From: Pseudomonas sp. DTU_2021_1001937_2_SI_NGA_ILE_001
GTDB taxonomy: Bacteria; Pseudomonadota; Gammaproteobacteria; Pseudomonadales; Pseudomonadaceae
Assembly: GCF_032463525.1 (NCBI RefSeq)
Contig: NZ_CP135971.1
Coordinates: forward strand, 372,001-436,000
Direction: 5' to 3'
Length of the DNA stretch: 64,000 nucleotides
A model generated the notes under the pieces. The model was not told the origin of the DNA and ran no database searches. It saw only the letters and a list, made by a program, of their open reading frames with translations. A program made the translations under genes and the position numbers. The number at the start of each line of letters is the position of its first letter. The first letter of the stretch is position 1. Below, in pieces: positions 25,626 to 34,018 of this stretch.

Positions 25626-26177
25626 TCAGCTGTGCACGCAGTGAGTGACGTACTCGCCTTTTTGCAAAGGGCTCTGCACCTCGTGGATCACCCCGCAAAG
25701 CAGCGCTTGCTCCGGTTCGAGAATCCGTGGCGCGGCGGTCAGGTACTTTTCGGTTTCCAGCGGTTCCTGCGCGCCCTGGGTGCGCTCGGCCACGATGCGG
25801 CAGTACAGGTGCATGTCGAAGTCCAGGCTCATCGCGTATTCGGACATGCGTGAATGGTCCACGGCGCCGTTGAGGTGCCAGTGGAAGGGGTGAAACAGGA
25901 ATTTGCTGTGCGGGCAGGCGGTGCGCTGTTCCCCCGCGAGGAAGATGACGTTGCCCATGGATTCCACAGTGCCCAGGTTATGGGTGTGTACCGGCATCGG
26001 CAGGCTCAGCAGAAAGTTGTAGAGGGTGAAGCCATAACTGCATTCGCCGCCCATCGTGGCGATGTTCAGTACCAGGCGTTCGGCGTTCTGCTGGGCGGCC
26101 TGGGAGGCTTTGTCGATCAGTTGCCCGCAGGTTGCGGAGTTGATGGGGGCGGTGAAATGGATAATGTGAATCGCCAT
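25626..26177 (-). CDS. ClpP/crotonase-fold serine protease-like protein, catalytic Asp not evident
   Basis: This 183-residue ClpP-superfamily protein starts at MAIHIIHFTAP (ATG 26177). The ClpP-like nucleophile context VESMGNVIFLAG gives Ser73, and KFLFHPFHW gives His96 as the general base. The third residue, Asp in the ERDxF motif of true ClpP, aligns with the stretch TAAPRILEP and seems absent. Length is close to ClpP (about 200), but similarity to housekeeping ClpP is low. No Clp ATPase is adjacent. It may be a stand-alone peptidase with a different triad, or a non-catalytic member. It is convergent with the diguanylate cyclase gene. Confidence 0.8.
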   Translation of the reverse strand: MAIHIIHFTAPINSATCGQLIDKASQAAQQNAERLVLNIATMGGECSYGFTLYNFLLSLPMPVHTHNLGTVESMGNVIFLAGEQRTACPHSKFLFHPFHWHLNGAVDHSRMSEYAMSLDFDMHLYCRIVAERTQGAQEPLETEKYLTAAPRILEPEQALLCGVIHEVQSPLQKGEYVTHCVHS

Positions 26178-26403
26178 GTTCGCTACCTCTTGAACGATGA
26201 GCGCGGATCGAACGAATTGCATACCCCGCAGCGTGGCGAGGAGGCTGTGCGGCGAAGGTGCTAGCGCTGCACGCCGACAGGGCGGAGCCACTCCACAGCA
26301 GGTTCTGCTTGACCACCCGCTGCCAGATCGGCCCCGCCCATGGCGCAGTGGTGTTCATGGGCGGATCATGGCCCAGGCTGCGCAGGTTTCAAACGGCAAG
26401 GGC

Positions 26404-26580
26404 TCAGGATTGGCGACCACCGCGGTGGCTGCCTTGTCCGCCTTTCTTGCCGGTTTCCGATGCCTTATCCCGGTCCTGGGACATATTGCCGCCCGAGGAT
26501 TGACCGCCTTTCTTACCGGCTTGGGAAGCCTTCTCGCGGTCGTTGGCGAAGTTGCCGGGATTCTTGTTTCCTGTAGTCAT
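26404..26580 (-). CDS. KGG-repeat stress protein (Con-10/YciG-like)
   Basis: This 58-residue hydrophilic protein starts at ATG 26580 and stops at 26404. It contains two copies of the KGG motif: NDREKASQAGKKGGQSSGGN and QDRDKASETGKKGGQGSHRG. Such proteins (YciG/GsiB/Con-10 type) are small, probably disordered proteins induced by general stress or desiccation. The repeat unit is about 20 residues. The 226-base gap downstream, towards the ClpP-like gene, shows no further gene. Family recognition is strong despite the small size. Confidence 0.92.
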   Translation of the reverse strand: MTTGNKNPGNFANDREKASQAGKKGGQSSGGNMSQDRDKASETGKKGGQGSHRGGRQS

Positions 26581-26929
26581 GATAGCACTCCAATATTGGC
26601 TATGAGTTCCAACAGTTCACAAATGCCCGTTTCAATTAACGGACACTAGATCCGATAAGTGTCCGGTGTGGAATGTTTCTGGAATTGTTGTGTGGCCGGA
26701 TGAATGGTAGTGGGGAAGTATCAGTGGCATGGAGAAAACTATAAAAACTCATATGAATCAGCGGGCTGCAAATGGAGTGATAAGTTTGGAATCCTTGGTA
26801 AGGTTTTTGACAGCTGGTGTCAGTATGGCGGGGCTATTTATATAAAGGTGTCATTAAAAAACGCGCGTTATTCCTTTTGGTCACGAACCGTTGAAAGTGA
26901 GCGAGAAGTTCCACCCGCTTTGGGTCGGA
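26581..26929. other. Gap with AT-rich segment; only a doubtful open frame
   Basis: About 350 bases between the KGG gene and the repeat copy. From about 26690 to 26900 the composition is clearly more AT-rich than the rest of the window, with runs such as AACTATAAAAACTCAT and TCATTAAAAAACG. An open frame at 26704-27036 would encode 110 residues (MVVGKYQWHGENYKNSYESA...). Its last third runs through the extragenic repeat and no family is recognised. It may be a decayed, laterally acquired gene end. I do not call it as a gene. Confidence 0.5.
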
Positions 26930-27016
26930 TAAGCCGCAATACGGGTCAGTTAGGCCGTGAGAGCGAGCTTGCTCGCGAAAACGCCAGGAAATTCACTGTA
27001 TCTGCTGTGAACATGA
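26930..27016. repeat. REP/BIME-like extragenic repeat, half copy
   Basis: This is a half-element of the same repeat family as at 10242 and 57286. The outer motif GCAATACGGGTCAGTTAGGC is followed by one palindromic unit (GAGCGAGCTTGCTCGCGAAAA) given here as GCGAGCTTGCTCGC. The characteristic spacer with CGCCAGGAAATTC and TCTGCTGTGAACA follows. The second inverted unit is replaced by the hairpin downstream of yghU. Confidence 0.8.
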
Positions 27017-27044
27017 GGCCGCTCTCCGGGGGTTGAGAGCGGCC
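27017..27044 (-). terminator. Hairpin terminator candidate after yghU
   Basis: A perfect ten-pair stem (GGCCGCTCTC with GAGAGCGGCC) and an eight-base loop lie eight bases beyond the yghU stop codon. A U-run does not follow on either strand, so it may act as a stem-loop end or RNA-stabilising structure. Confidence 0.6.
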
Positions 27045-27051
27045 AGCCCGA

Positions 27052-27891
27052 TCAGTCCAGGTCTTTCGCGTCGTGACGCTCCGCCACCTGGCTGGCCTCA
27101 TCGCCCCAGGTGCGGTTGACCCGTTGGCCGCGTTGCACGGCCGGGCGTTGGGCGATGGCTTCGGCCCAGCGCTGCACGTGGGTGTATTCATGCACGGCCA
27201 GGAACTGTGCGGCCGAATACAGGTTGCCGCGCACCAATTGCCCGTACCACGGCCATACGGCGATGTCCGCGATGCTGTAGTGCTCGCCGGCCAGATAGGC
27301 GCTTTCGGCCAGACGGCGGTCCAGCACATCGAGCTGGCGCTTGGCTTCCATGGTGAAGCGGTTGATCGGGTACTCCAGCTTTTCCGGGGCATAGGCATAG
27401 AAATGCCCGAAGCCGCCGCCGAGGTAGGGCGCCGCGCCCATCTGCCAGAACAGCCAGTTCAGGGTCTCGGTACGGCCTGCCGGGTCAGCGGGCAGGAACT
27501 CACCGAACTTTTCCGCCAGGTACAGCAGGATCGCGCCCGACTCGAAGACGCGCTGCGCTGGCGCCACACTGCGGTCGAGCAGGGCCGGGATCTTCGAGTT
27601 GGGGTTGACCGCGACGAAGCCGCTGGAGAACTGCTCGCCCTGGTTGATGCGGATCAGCCAGGCATCGTATTCGGCGCCCTGGTGGCCGAGGGCGAGCAGC
27701 TCTTCGAGCAGGATGGTGACTTTCACGCCATTGGGCGTACCGAGGGAATACAGCTGCAGCGGGTGTTTGCCGACCGGCAATTCCTTGTCGTGGGTAGGAC
27801 CGGCCACGGGGCGGTTGATGTTGGCGAACTGTCCGCCGGATGGTGCCTCGTGGGTCCAGACGGTTGGGGGCGTGTAAGTACCTTGGGTCAT
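27052..27891 (-). CDS. yghU: Glutathione-dependent disulfide-bond oxidoreductase, YghU type
   Basis: This 279-residue glutathione-transferase-fold protein begins MTQGTYTPPTVWTHEAPSGG, with the N-terminal extension typical of the nu class (YghU/YfcG). The thioredoxin-like domain contains YSLGTPNGVKVTILLEE, with Thr and Asn rather than a catalytic Tyr or Cys. The stretch IPALLD and the ESGAILLYLAEKFG glutathione site follow, then an all-helical C-terminal domain. The group binds two glutathiones and shows disulfide reductase activity. The gene appears monocistronic. Confidence 0.9.
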   Translation of the reverse strand: MTQGTYTPPTVWTHEAPSGGQFANINRPVAGPTHDKELPVGKHPLQLYSLGTPNGVKVTILLEELLALGHQGAEYDAWLIRINQGEQFSSGFVAVNPNSKIPALLDRSVAPAQRVFESGAILLYLAEKFGEFLPADPAGRTETLNWLFWQMGAAPYLGGGFGHFYAYAPEKLEYPINRFTMEAKRQLDVLDRRLAESAYLAGEHYSIADIAVWPWYGQLVRGNLYSAAQFLAVHEYTHVQRWAEAIAQRPAVQRGQRVNRTWGDEASQVAERHDAKDLD

Positions 27892-28025
27892 GCAGGTCCT
27901 CCTGGTCTCTGGCGGCGCCCGCTGGCGCCGGGTAGCGAGAGAGCGGACCTGTAGCGGCCCGATTCGCGTGGCCCGTCATCATGAACCAGTTTGTGCCAAA
28001 GGTGCAGCCTGTGCGGCCAGGGCAT

Positions 28026-29063
28026 TCAGCGGCGGCGCAGCATACCGATGAAGAACAGCCCGCCCAAGGCGGCGGTGGCGATACCGATCGGCAGGTCCTG
28101 AGGGGCGATCAGGCTGCGCGCCGCGACATCCACCCAGACCAGGAACAGCGCGCCCAGCAGTGCACAGACCGGAATCAACCGGCGATGTTCGCTGCCGACC
28201 AGCCAGCGCGCCAGGTGCGGCAGCATCAGGCCGACGAAACCGATGGCGCCGGCCAGCGAGACCAGCACGCCAGTGAGCAGCGAGCAGCAGACGAACACCT
28301 GCCAGCGCAGCCGCCGGGTGTCGACGCCCAGGCTGGCGGCGGTGTGCTCGCCGCACAGCAGGGCATCGAGCGGGCGTGCCAGCACCAGCAAGACCAGCAG
28401 CGCGGCCAGCACGCCCAGCGCTGGCAGCGGCAGCAGGTTCCAGCTGGCCTGGCCCAGGCCGCCGAGCATCCAGAACATCACCGAGCTGGCGGCGTGCGGG
28501 TCGCCGACATATAGAAGCAGGTTGACCAGCGCCATGAGCACGAACGATACCGCGACTCCGGCCAGCAGCAGCCGCTCGCCTTGGGGGCGTGCCTCGTCCT
28601 GCCGCTGGCGCGGGCGCGCCAGGTCGAGGACCAGCAGCATGCTGCCCAGCGCCCCGGCGAAGGCCGCCAGGGGCAGGCTCAAGGTGCCGGCGAAGTGGCC
28701 CAGGTACATGATCACCAGTACCGCACCCAGCGCTGCGCCGGAACTCACCCCCAGCAGGTGCGGGTCGGCCAGCGGGTTGCGCGTCACCGCCTGCAGGGCG
28801 GCGCCGATCATCGCCAGGCCGGCGCCGACCAGCGCACCGAGTAACACCCGTGGCGCACGCAGTTGCCAGACGATAGCCTCCTGGCTGGAGGGCCAGGCCC
28901 CAGCGTTGGTCAGTCCCAGCTTGCTCAACAGGATGTCGCCGACCTGGCTGCTGGGTATCTGGGCCGAACCGAACCCCAGCGCCAGTACGCACGACAGCGC
29001 CAGCAGGGCCAGCAGGCCGATGACCAGCCCTCGGTAGGCGCTGCGACTGGCCAGGCGTCTCAA
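28026..29063 (-). CDS. btuC: FecCD-type ABC permease, cobalamin importer (BtuC-like)
   Basis: This 345-residue, ten-helix inner-membrane permease of the iron/B12 importer family begins MRRLASRSAYRGLVIGLLAL. The family stretch RAPRVLLGALVGAGLAMIGAALQ appears as PRVLLGALVGAGL, with NPLADPHLLGVSSGAALGA and GFVGLMLPHLAR following. It overlaps the binding-protein gene by four bases and is last in the riboswitch-controlled operon. The family also moves siderophores and haem; the cobalamin call rests on the riboswitch at 33070-33262. Confidence 0.87.
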   Translation of the reverse strand: MRRLASRSAYRGLVIGLLALLALSCVLALGFGSAQIPSSQVGDILLSKLGLTNAGAWPSSQEAIVWQLRAPRVLLGALVGAGLAMIGAALQAVTRNPLADPHLLGVSSGAALGAVLVIMYLGHFAGTLSLPLAAFAGALGSMLLVLDLARPRQRQDEARPQGERLLLAGVAVSFVLMALVNLLLYVGDPHAASSVMFWMLGGLGQASWNLLPLPALGVLAALLVLLVLARPLDALLCGEHTAASLGVDTRRLRWQVFVCCSLLTGVLVSLAGAIGFVGLMLPHLARWLVGSEHRRLIPVCALLGALFLVWVDVAARSLIAPQDLPIGIATAALGGLFFIGMLRRR

Positions 29064-30022
29064 CGCGAGGCCTCGGCGAAACGCTCGGGGTGCAGCACCT
29101 GGGCCAGTGTCTCCAGGGCCTCGGCGTTGTGCAGCGAGGGTGTGGCCTGCAGGTAGCTGAGCACTTCGATGTTCAGGTTGTGCACCGCCGCGACATCACG
29201 CAACGCCGGGTGGTTGACCAGAAACTCGCGCTTGGCTTCCCAGGAGGTAGGGCCGTAGTCGATGATGATGATCACCTCGGGGTTGCGCTCCACCACGCTC
29301 TCCCAACCGACGCTGGTCCAGCTGGCTTGCACGTCGTCCATGATGTTGCGCCCGCCAGCGGCCTCGATCAGCGCCTGGGGCATGCCCAGGCGCCCGGAGG
29401 TGAAGGGGCGGTCTTCGCCGCTGTCGTAGATGAACACCCGTGGGCGCTCGAGGTCGCCTTCCAGGCGCTCACGTACGGCCGCGACACGCTGGCGGGTCTG
29501 CTCGATGAGGGCCTGGGCGCGTTTCTCGACCGAGAAGATCCGCCCCAGGTTATCGAGGTCGTGGTACAGGTCGTCGAAGCTGGCGGCGGGGCGGGGCATG
29601 ACGAACGAGCAGGACTCGCTCAACTCGTAGACGGGAATGCCGAACGGCGCAAGGGTCTGCGGGGTGACCGGGCCGCCGATACGCATGCCATAGTTCCAGC
29701 CGGCGAAATACAGGTCGGTGCCGGCATCGACCAGGTTTTCCAGCGAAGGGGCGCGCGGGGCGATTTCCTTGAGCCCGGCAAGCTGCTCGCGCAGCGGATC
29801 TTGCAGGGTCTTCCAACCGGTAATGCCACTGAAGCCGGCCATGCGCTCGCGTAGGCCCAAGGCCAGGAGCATGTCGGTCATGTTCACGTCCTGGCTGACC
29901 GCGTGTTGCGGTGCGTGCTGGAAGGTCACGTCGCGGTCGCAACTGCGCACGGTCAGCGGGTAGTCGCTGGCGTAGGCGCCGAAGCTGGTCGCCAGGCCGA
30001 GGAGAAACAGCAGTCGCATCAT
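29060..30022 (-). CDS. btuF: Periplasmic cobalamin-binding protein of ABC importer (BtuF-like)
   Basis: This 320-residue helical-backbone (TroA-type) binding protein has a signal peptide MMRLLFLLGLATSFGAYA, with cleavage before SDYPL. The VSQDVNMTDMLLALGLRERMAG region and the later VVERNPEVIIIIDYG are typical of the BtuF/FhuD fold. It overlaps the ATPase gene upstream and the permease gene downstream by four bases each, so the transporter is translationally coupled. Substrate specificity is inferred from the shared riboswitch. Confidence 0.87.
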   Translation of the reverse strand: MMRLLFLLGLATSFGAYASDYPLTVRSCDRDVTFQHAPQHAVSQDVNMTDMLLALGLRERMAGFSGITGWKTLQDPLREQLAGLKEIAPRAPSLENLVDAGTDLYFAGWNYGMRIGGPVTPQTLAPFGIPVYELSESCSFVMPRPAASFDDLYHDLDNLGRIFSVEKRAQALIEQTRQRVAAVRERLEGDLERPRVFIYDSGEDRPFTSGRLGMPQALIEAAGGRNIMDDVQASWTSVGWESVVERNPEVIIIIDYGPTSWEAKREFLVNHPALRDVAAVHNLNIEVLSYLQATPSLHNAEALETLAQVLHPERFAEASR

Positions 30023-30789
30023 GGTCGGGTTATCCAGGTAATGCGTGGATGGGGGGCAAGAGGGTGGGTGTCGACCAGCGCTTGCAGGCCGAACACCTCG
30101 TGCAGCAGCGCCGGGGTCAGCACTTGGGCAGGCGTGCCGCTGGCCACCGCCTGGCCGTCCTTGAGCACGTAAAGGCGGTCGCAGAACGCGGCTGCCAGGT
30201 TCAGATCGTGGAAGCTGGCCAGGGTGCTCAGGCGCAGTCGGCGCAGCAACTGCAACAGCTCCAGCTGGTAGCGCGGGTCCAGGTGGTTGGTGGGCTCGTC
30301 GAGGATCAGCAGGCGCGGCTGCTGCACCAGTGCCCTGGCCAGCAGCACGCGCTGCTTCTCGCCGCCGGAAAGGCTGGCGAAGGCTCGCGCGCCGTGTGCG
30401 TGCATGCCGGTGCGCTGCAGGGCCTGTTCGACCAGCGCCCGGTCCTCAGCGTTGTCTCCCTCGAGCAGCTTCTTGTGCGGGGCGCGGCCCATGCCCACCA
30501 CCTCGGCAACGCTCAGGCCGAAGTCCTGGGGAAACTCCTGTTGCATCACCGCAATGTGCTGTGCGCTCCAGCGCTGGCTGCGCAGCCACAGGTCTTCGCC
30601 GGCAAGCCGTACCTGGCCGCCGGCCGGGCGGCTGAAGCGCCAGGCGCAGCGCAACAGGCTGGTCTTGCCGCTGCCGTTGGGGCCGATCAGGCCAACGAAC
30701 TCGCCGTCGGCGACCTGCAGGTCGATATCGACCAGGCGAAAGCGCTGCGCATCGCCCCAGTTCAGGCGTTCGATGGCCAGGTGGGTCAT
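30019..30789 (-). CDS. btuD: ABC importer ATPase (BtuD-like)
   Basis: This 256-residue ATPase has Walker A GLIGPNGSGKTSLLR (about 35-48), signature LSGGEKQRVLLARAL, Walker B LLILDEPTNHLD and the switch His in ASFHDLN. It belongs to the FepC/BtuD group serving FecCD-type permeases. It lies 21 bases after the receptor gene and overlaps the binding-protein gene, so the order is receptor-ATPase-binding protein-permease. The unusual gene order compared with enteric btu loci suggests independent assembly. Confidence 0.88.
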   Translation of the reverse strand: MTHLAIERLNWGDAQRFRLVDIDLQVADGEFVGLIGPNGSGKTSLLRCAWRFSRPAGGQVRLAGEDLWLRSQRWSAQHIAVMQQEFPQDFGLSVAEVVGMGRAPHKKLLEGDNAEDRALVEQALQRTGMHAHGARAFASLSGGEKQRVLLARALVQQPRLLILDEPTNHLDPRYQLELLQLLRRLRLSTLASFHDLNLAAAFCDRLYVLKDGQAVASGTPAQVLTPALLHEVFGLQALVDTHPLAPHPRITWITRP

Positions 30790-30810
30790 GGGTACTCCTC
30801 GTCGAGCCGA

Positions 30811-32952
30811 TCAGAAGCTGTAGTCGGCGGTGACCAGCAGCGAGCGGGGCGCCCCCATCAGCCATTGCTGGCCGCTGTTCTGCCCGGTCACCGCATAGCG
30901 GCGGTCCAGAAGGTTATACAGTTGCATGCCCAGATGCACGTCGGGCCGTGCCTGCCAGCCCAGGCTGGCGTCGACCACGGTGTAGCCCGGCACCTGGGTG
31001 GTGTTGGCCACGTCGGCGTAGCGCGCGTCCACGTAGCGCAGGCCGACACCGGCATCCACCTGATGACCGAGGTCCTTGTTCAACCACAGGTTGGCGGTGC
31101 GCCGCGGCACGTCGATCGGGCGGTTGCCGGCCCGCGACACCGGCTCGCCGCCGGCCAGGTCGTCGAAGTCATCGAAACGCGCGCGCAGCAACGCGGCATT
31201 GGCCGACACCTGCCAGCCACGCTCCAGGTTCAGCTCCAGGCTGGCCTCAAGGCCGTCGGAAGACTGCTGGCCGACCTGCTGGCTGAGGCGCGTCAGCGGG
31301 TCGGTGCTGAGCAGTTTCTTCTTGACGATATGGAAGGCTGCCAGGGTCCACTCGCCATCGCCGTTCCAGAAGCGCTGCTTCAGGCCCAGTTCGGTCTGCC
31401 GCGCTTCGGTAAGGTCCAGCTGCTGCTGGCTGGGGCTGAGGGTGATGAGGTTGCTGATGCCATCTTCGGACGTCGAATACTGGCCATACAGCGACAGCTG
31501 GTCGGTGACCGCGAACACCAGCCCGGCGCGCCAGTTGCCGCCATTCAGGTTCCGCTCGCTGCGGCTGGCGTCGCGCAGGTCTTCGCGTTGCAGCTGGTTA
31601 TGGTCGCGGCGCACGCCAGTGACCAGCGACCAACGCTCGGAGAGCTGCAGGCGGTTTTCGGCGAACAGCGCGACGCTGTGGGTCAAGGTGTCGGCCAGTG
31701 GGCGAAACGCTGACTGGCTCTGGAAATAGCCGTCGGCAGGCCGCCAGGCGTCGATGTAGTCACCGCCGACGTCGGTGTAAGGCGAGTTGTTGTCGAGGCG
31801 GAAGCGGATGCGGTTGTACTCGGCGCCGACCAGGGTCTGGCTGTCCAGACCGAACAGGCTGTGGTGCCAGGTGAAGGTCTGGCGGTCGCCTAGCTGCTCT
31901 TGGTCGTGTTTGATTTCCAGGTAATCGCTGCGCAGCAGTTGTTCGCGCGCGCCATTCCAGGTGTAGATCTCGGCGTTGCGCCAGTGACGGCGGCTGGTGA
32001 TGAAATAGAGCTGGTTGCTGGCACTCAAGCTGTCGTTGATCTGCCAGTCGGTGTTCAGTCGCGTCCACTGGTCGTCGTTGCGCTGCACCGCGTTGTGCAG
32101 GTTGTAGTTCTTGTCGCGCAGGCTGTCGTGGTAGTGGCCGTCGAGCAGCGGGGTGCCGAAATAACTGGCCGGTTCGCTGTCGCCCCGCTCGTGGGCCAGG
32201 GTGAAACTCAGCGCGTCGGTGGCTTGCCAGCGCAGCGCGGCGCTCAAGGCCGTGTTGCGCGAGTTGCCGTGGTCGACCCAGCCGTTGCTCTGCTGCTGGT
32301 TGAGGGTCAGCCGATAACTGAGGTGCTGATTCAGCGAACCGCCGCTGTCCAGCGCGGCCTGCTGCTGGTCCCACGACCCGTAGCCGAGGCGCAGGCGGTT
32401 GCGGATCTCACCTTCGAAGGGCTTCTTCGGCACGATGTTGACTGTCGCCCCGGTGGCGCCTTCGCCATACAGCACCGAGGCCGGGCCGCGCAGCACGTCG
32501 ATGTGCTCGACCATCCAGGTGTCTACGGGAAAGGTCTGGCTGCCCATGCCGGTGTACAGCCGCGAGCCGTCGAACAGGGTCATTACCGACTCATGGCCGC
32601 TGAAGCCGCGTGCCGAGAGCGCGGTGTTGCCATTGCCGGGGGCGGCGATGCTGGTGATGCCCGGTGTGCGGCTCACGGCATCCTGCACGCTGGGGTTGGC
32701 GCGGCTTTCCAGGCTTTGGTGATCGATGCGGGTCACGCTGGCCGGCGTCTGCAGCGCGCTGAGGGCAAGCCGCGAAGCGCTGGGTTGCGGGGCGTCGAGG
32801 CCGGAAGCTGGCACTTCGCCCACCTCACTGACGGTGGTCGGCGGCAACGACAGGCCGCTTTCGGCCAGGGCGAGGGGAGAAAAGGCCAGTAACGGCACGA
32901 GGTTCCAGCGCAGCGAACGCTGCACGATGCTGGCAGGGAGAAATCGGGACAT
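30811..32952 (-). CDS. TonB-dependent outer-membrane receptor under cobalamin riboswitch
   Basis: This 713-residue receptor has a signal peptide (MSRFLPASIVQRSLRWNLVP then AFSPLALA) ending before ESGLS. The plug domain contains VSRTPGITSI, ARGFSGHESVMTLFDG and VDVLRGPASVLYGEGATGAT-like sequence (here IDVLRGPASVLYGEGATG). A 22-strand barrel follows and ends in SLLVTADYSF with C-terminal Phe. It is longer than BtuB (about 600) and its plug looks more like a siderophore receptor, yet it is directly downstream of a cobalamin riboswitch. It therefore most likely imports a corrinoid. The start is ATG 32952; the open frame upstream runs into the riboswitch. Confidence 0.9.
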   Translation of the reverse strand: MSRFLPASIVQRSLRWNLVPLLAFSPLALAESGLSLPPTTVSEVGEVPASGLDAPQPSASRLALSALQTPASVTRIDHQSLESRANPSVQDAVSRTPGITSIAAPGNGNTALSARGFSGHESVMTLFDGSRLYTGMGSQTFPVDTWMVEHIDVLRGPASVLYGEGATGATVNIVPKKPFEGEIRNRLRLGYGSWDQQQAALDSGGSLNQHLSYRLTLNQQQSNGWVDHGNSRNTALSAALRWQATDALSFTLAHERGDSEPASYFGTPLLDGHYHDSLRDKNYNLHNAVQRNDDQWTRLNTDWQINDSLSASNQLYFITSRRHWRNAEIYTWNGAREQLLRSDYLEIKHDQEQLGDRQTFTWHHSLFGLDSQTLVGAEYNRIRFRLDNNSPYTDVGGDYIDAWRPADGYFQSQSAFRPLADTLTHSVALFAENRLQLSERWSLVTGVRRDHNQLQREDLRDASRSERNLNGGNWRAGLVFAVTDQLSLYGQYSTSEDGISNLITLSPSQQQLDLTEARQTELGLKQRFWNGDGEWTLAAFHIVKKKLLSTDPLTRLSQQVGQQSSDGLEASLELNLERGWQVSANAALLRARFDDFDDLAGGEPVSRAGNRPIDVPRRTANLWLNKDLGHQVDAGVGLRYVDARYADVANTTQVPGYTVVDASLGWQARPDVHLGMQLYNLLDRRYAVTGQNSGQQWLMGAPRSLLVTADYSF

Positions 32953-33069
32953 GCTGTTCCACTTCGTAAAGGAAAGATGAGCCCGGAGGGAATAACGCAT
33001 AGGCAAACACGCGCGCAGGGGCGCACGGGTACCGGCCTGCGCCCGCCCACCGCGGGAGTGCAAAACGAA

Positions 33070-33262
33070 GTTCCAGGCCGGTCTCCGGGCTTGCGAGGAT
33101 CATGAAACCTTCACCTTCCCATGCTTGCCGTGGGGCAGTGGCACAGTGGTCTATCGAAGGTTTCGCTCGCCTACCGTTGCGGGGGCAGCGCCGGACTGAT
33201 CACCTGAGTGACGCACCGGCTTCCCGTTTCACCCCATGCACGGCGGCATGGGACACCTGAAG
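33070..33262 (-). promoter_or_regulatory. Cobalamin (adenosylcobalamin) riboswitch
   Basis: Read on the minus strand, the region contains in order AGGTGTCCCATG, GGGAAGCCGGTG, GTCCGGCGCTGCCCCCGCAA, CGGTA, the invariant GCCACTG (33136-33142), CATGGGAAGGTG and the B12 box AGCCCGGAGACCGGCC (about 33075-33090). These are the conserved segments of the Cob-class RNA. It lies about 120 bases upstream of the receptor start. When cobalamin binds, expression of the receptor/ABC operon should fall; whether by termination or start occlusion cannot be judged by eye. Confidence 0.96.
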
Positions 33263-33358
33263 CTGGGCGGCATATGAACACCGATGAACGGGAGCGTCAA
33301 CCTTGCTCGCCCGGTTCAGGTGCGGTGGCAGGAGACGGTGGCCGAGGCGCTGCCCGTC

Positions 33359-34012
33359 TCAAAGGCCGGTGCTGGTAGGTGCCGCCTGGAGCTGGATTTC
33401 CACCCGGCGGTTCAGCGCGTCTTGCGGCGCCAGACCGGGGCGTGGCCTGGAATCGCCGTATCCGGCCACCACCACACGCAACGCCTGGCCTGCGTCGAGT
33501 GCCTGGATCAGCAGTTTGCGGGCCTCGCGGGCGCGGGCGGCGGAGAGGGTGTAGTTGTCGTCGTAGACCGTGCAGTAGCGGTTCAGGTCGGTGACCGGTC
33601 GGGTCACCGGCAGGCTGTCGGTATGGCCCTCCACCAGCAGTTGCGCCTGTGGGTGAGTGCGCATGAATTCCGCTACGCGCAGCGCCAGGCGGCCCAGCAG
33701 GTTGCGGGTGGCCGGGGTGATGCAGGCGCTGCCGCGGGCGAAGGCGTCGTCGGGCAACACCAGGCGGCGGCCCTGGACATCAATGTCCAGCAGGCGCGAT
33801 TCGCCACTGTGCAGCAGGTCGCGCTGCATGTCTGCGAGCAGGTCACGCAGGTCCTGGTTGCGTGCGCTTTCCTGCAGCTGTCGTTGTACCTGGCTGGCGG
33901 CTTCGGCGGCCTTGTTCTGCAGAACCGAGACCACCAGCATGAGCATCACCACCGCCATGACGCCGGCCATCAAGTCGGAAACCGACACCCATTCACTGGC
34001 TTTGTCCTTCAT
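33359..34012 (-). CDS. MotB/OmpA-like protein resembling ZorB
   Basis: This 217-residue protein has a single N-terminal membrane helix (VSDLMAGVMAVVMLMLVVSV). Asp13 immediately precedes that helix, in the place of the proton-carrying Asp of MotB/ZorB. A coiled stretch follows, then an OmpA-like peptidoglycan-binding domain (LLVEGHTDSLPVT, about 125-137; NRRVEIQL near the end). It follows the MotA-like gene by six bases. The S-D-L-M-x-G-x-M pattern at the membrane entry is what I associate with ZorB of Zorya anti-phage systems. A flagellar or T6SS-linked role is less likely since it is separate from those genes. No ZorC/ZorD-type genes are adjacent. Confidence 0.8.
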   Translation of the reverse strand: MKDKASEWVSVSDLMAGVMAVVMLMLVVSVLQNKAAEAASQVQRQLQESARNQDLRDLLADMQRDLLHSGESRLLDIDVQGRRLVLPDDAFARGSACITPATRNLLGRLALRVAEFMRTHPQAQLLVEGHTDSLPVTRPVTDLNRYCTVYDDNYTLSAARAREARKLLIQALDAGQALRVVVAGYGDSRPRPGLAPQDALNRRVEIQLQAAPTSTGL

Positions 34013-34018
34013 CGAGCA

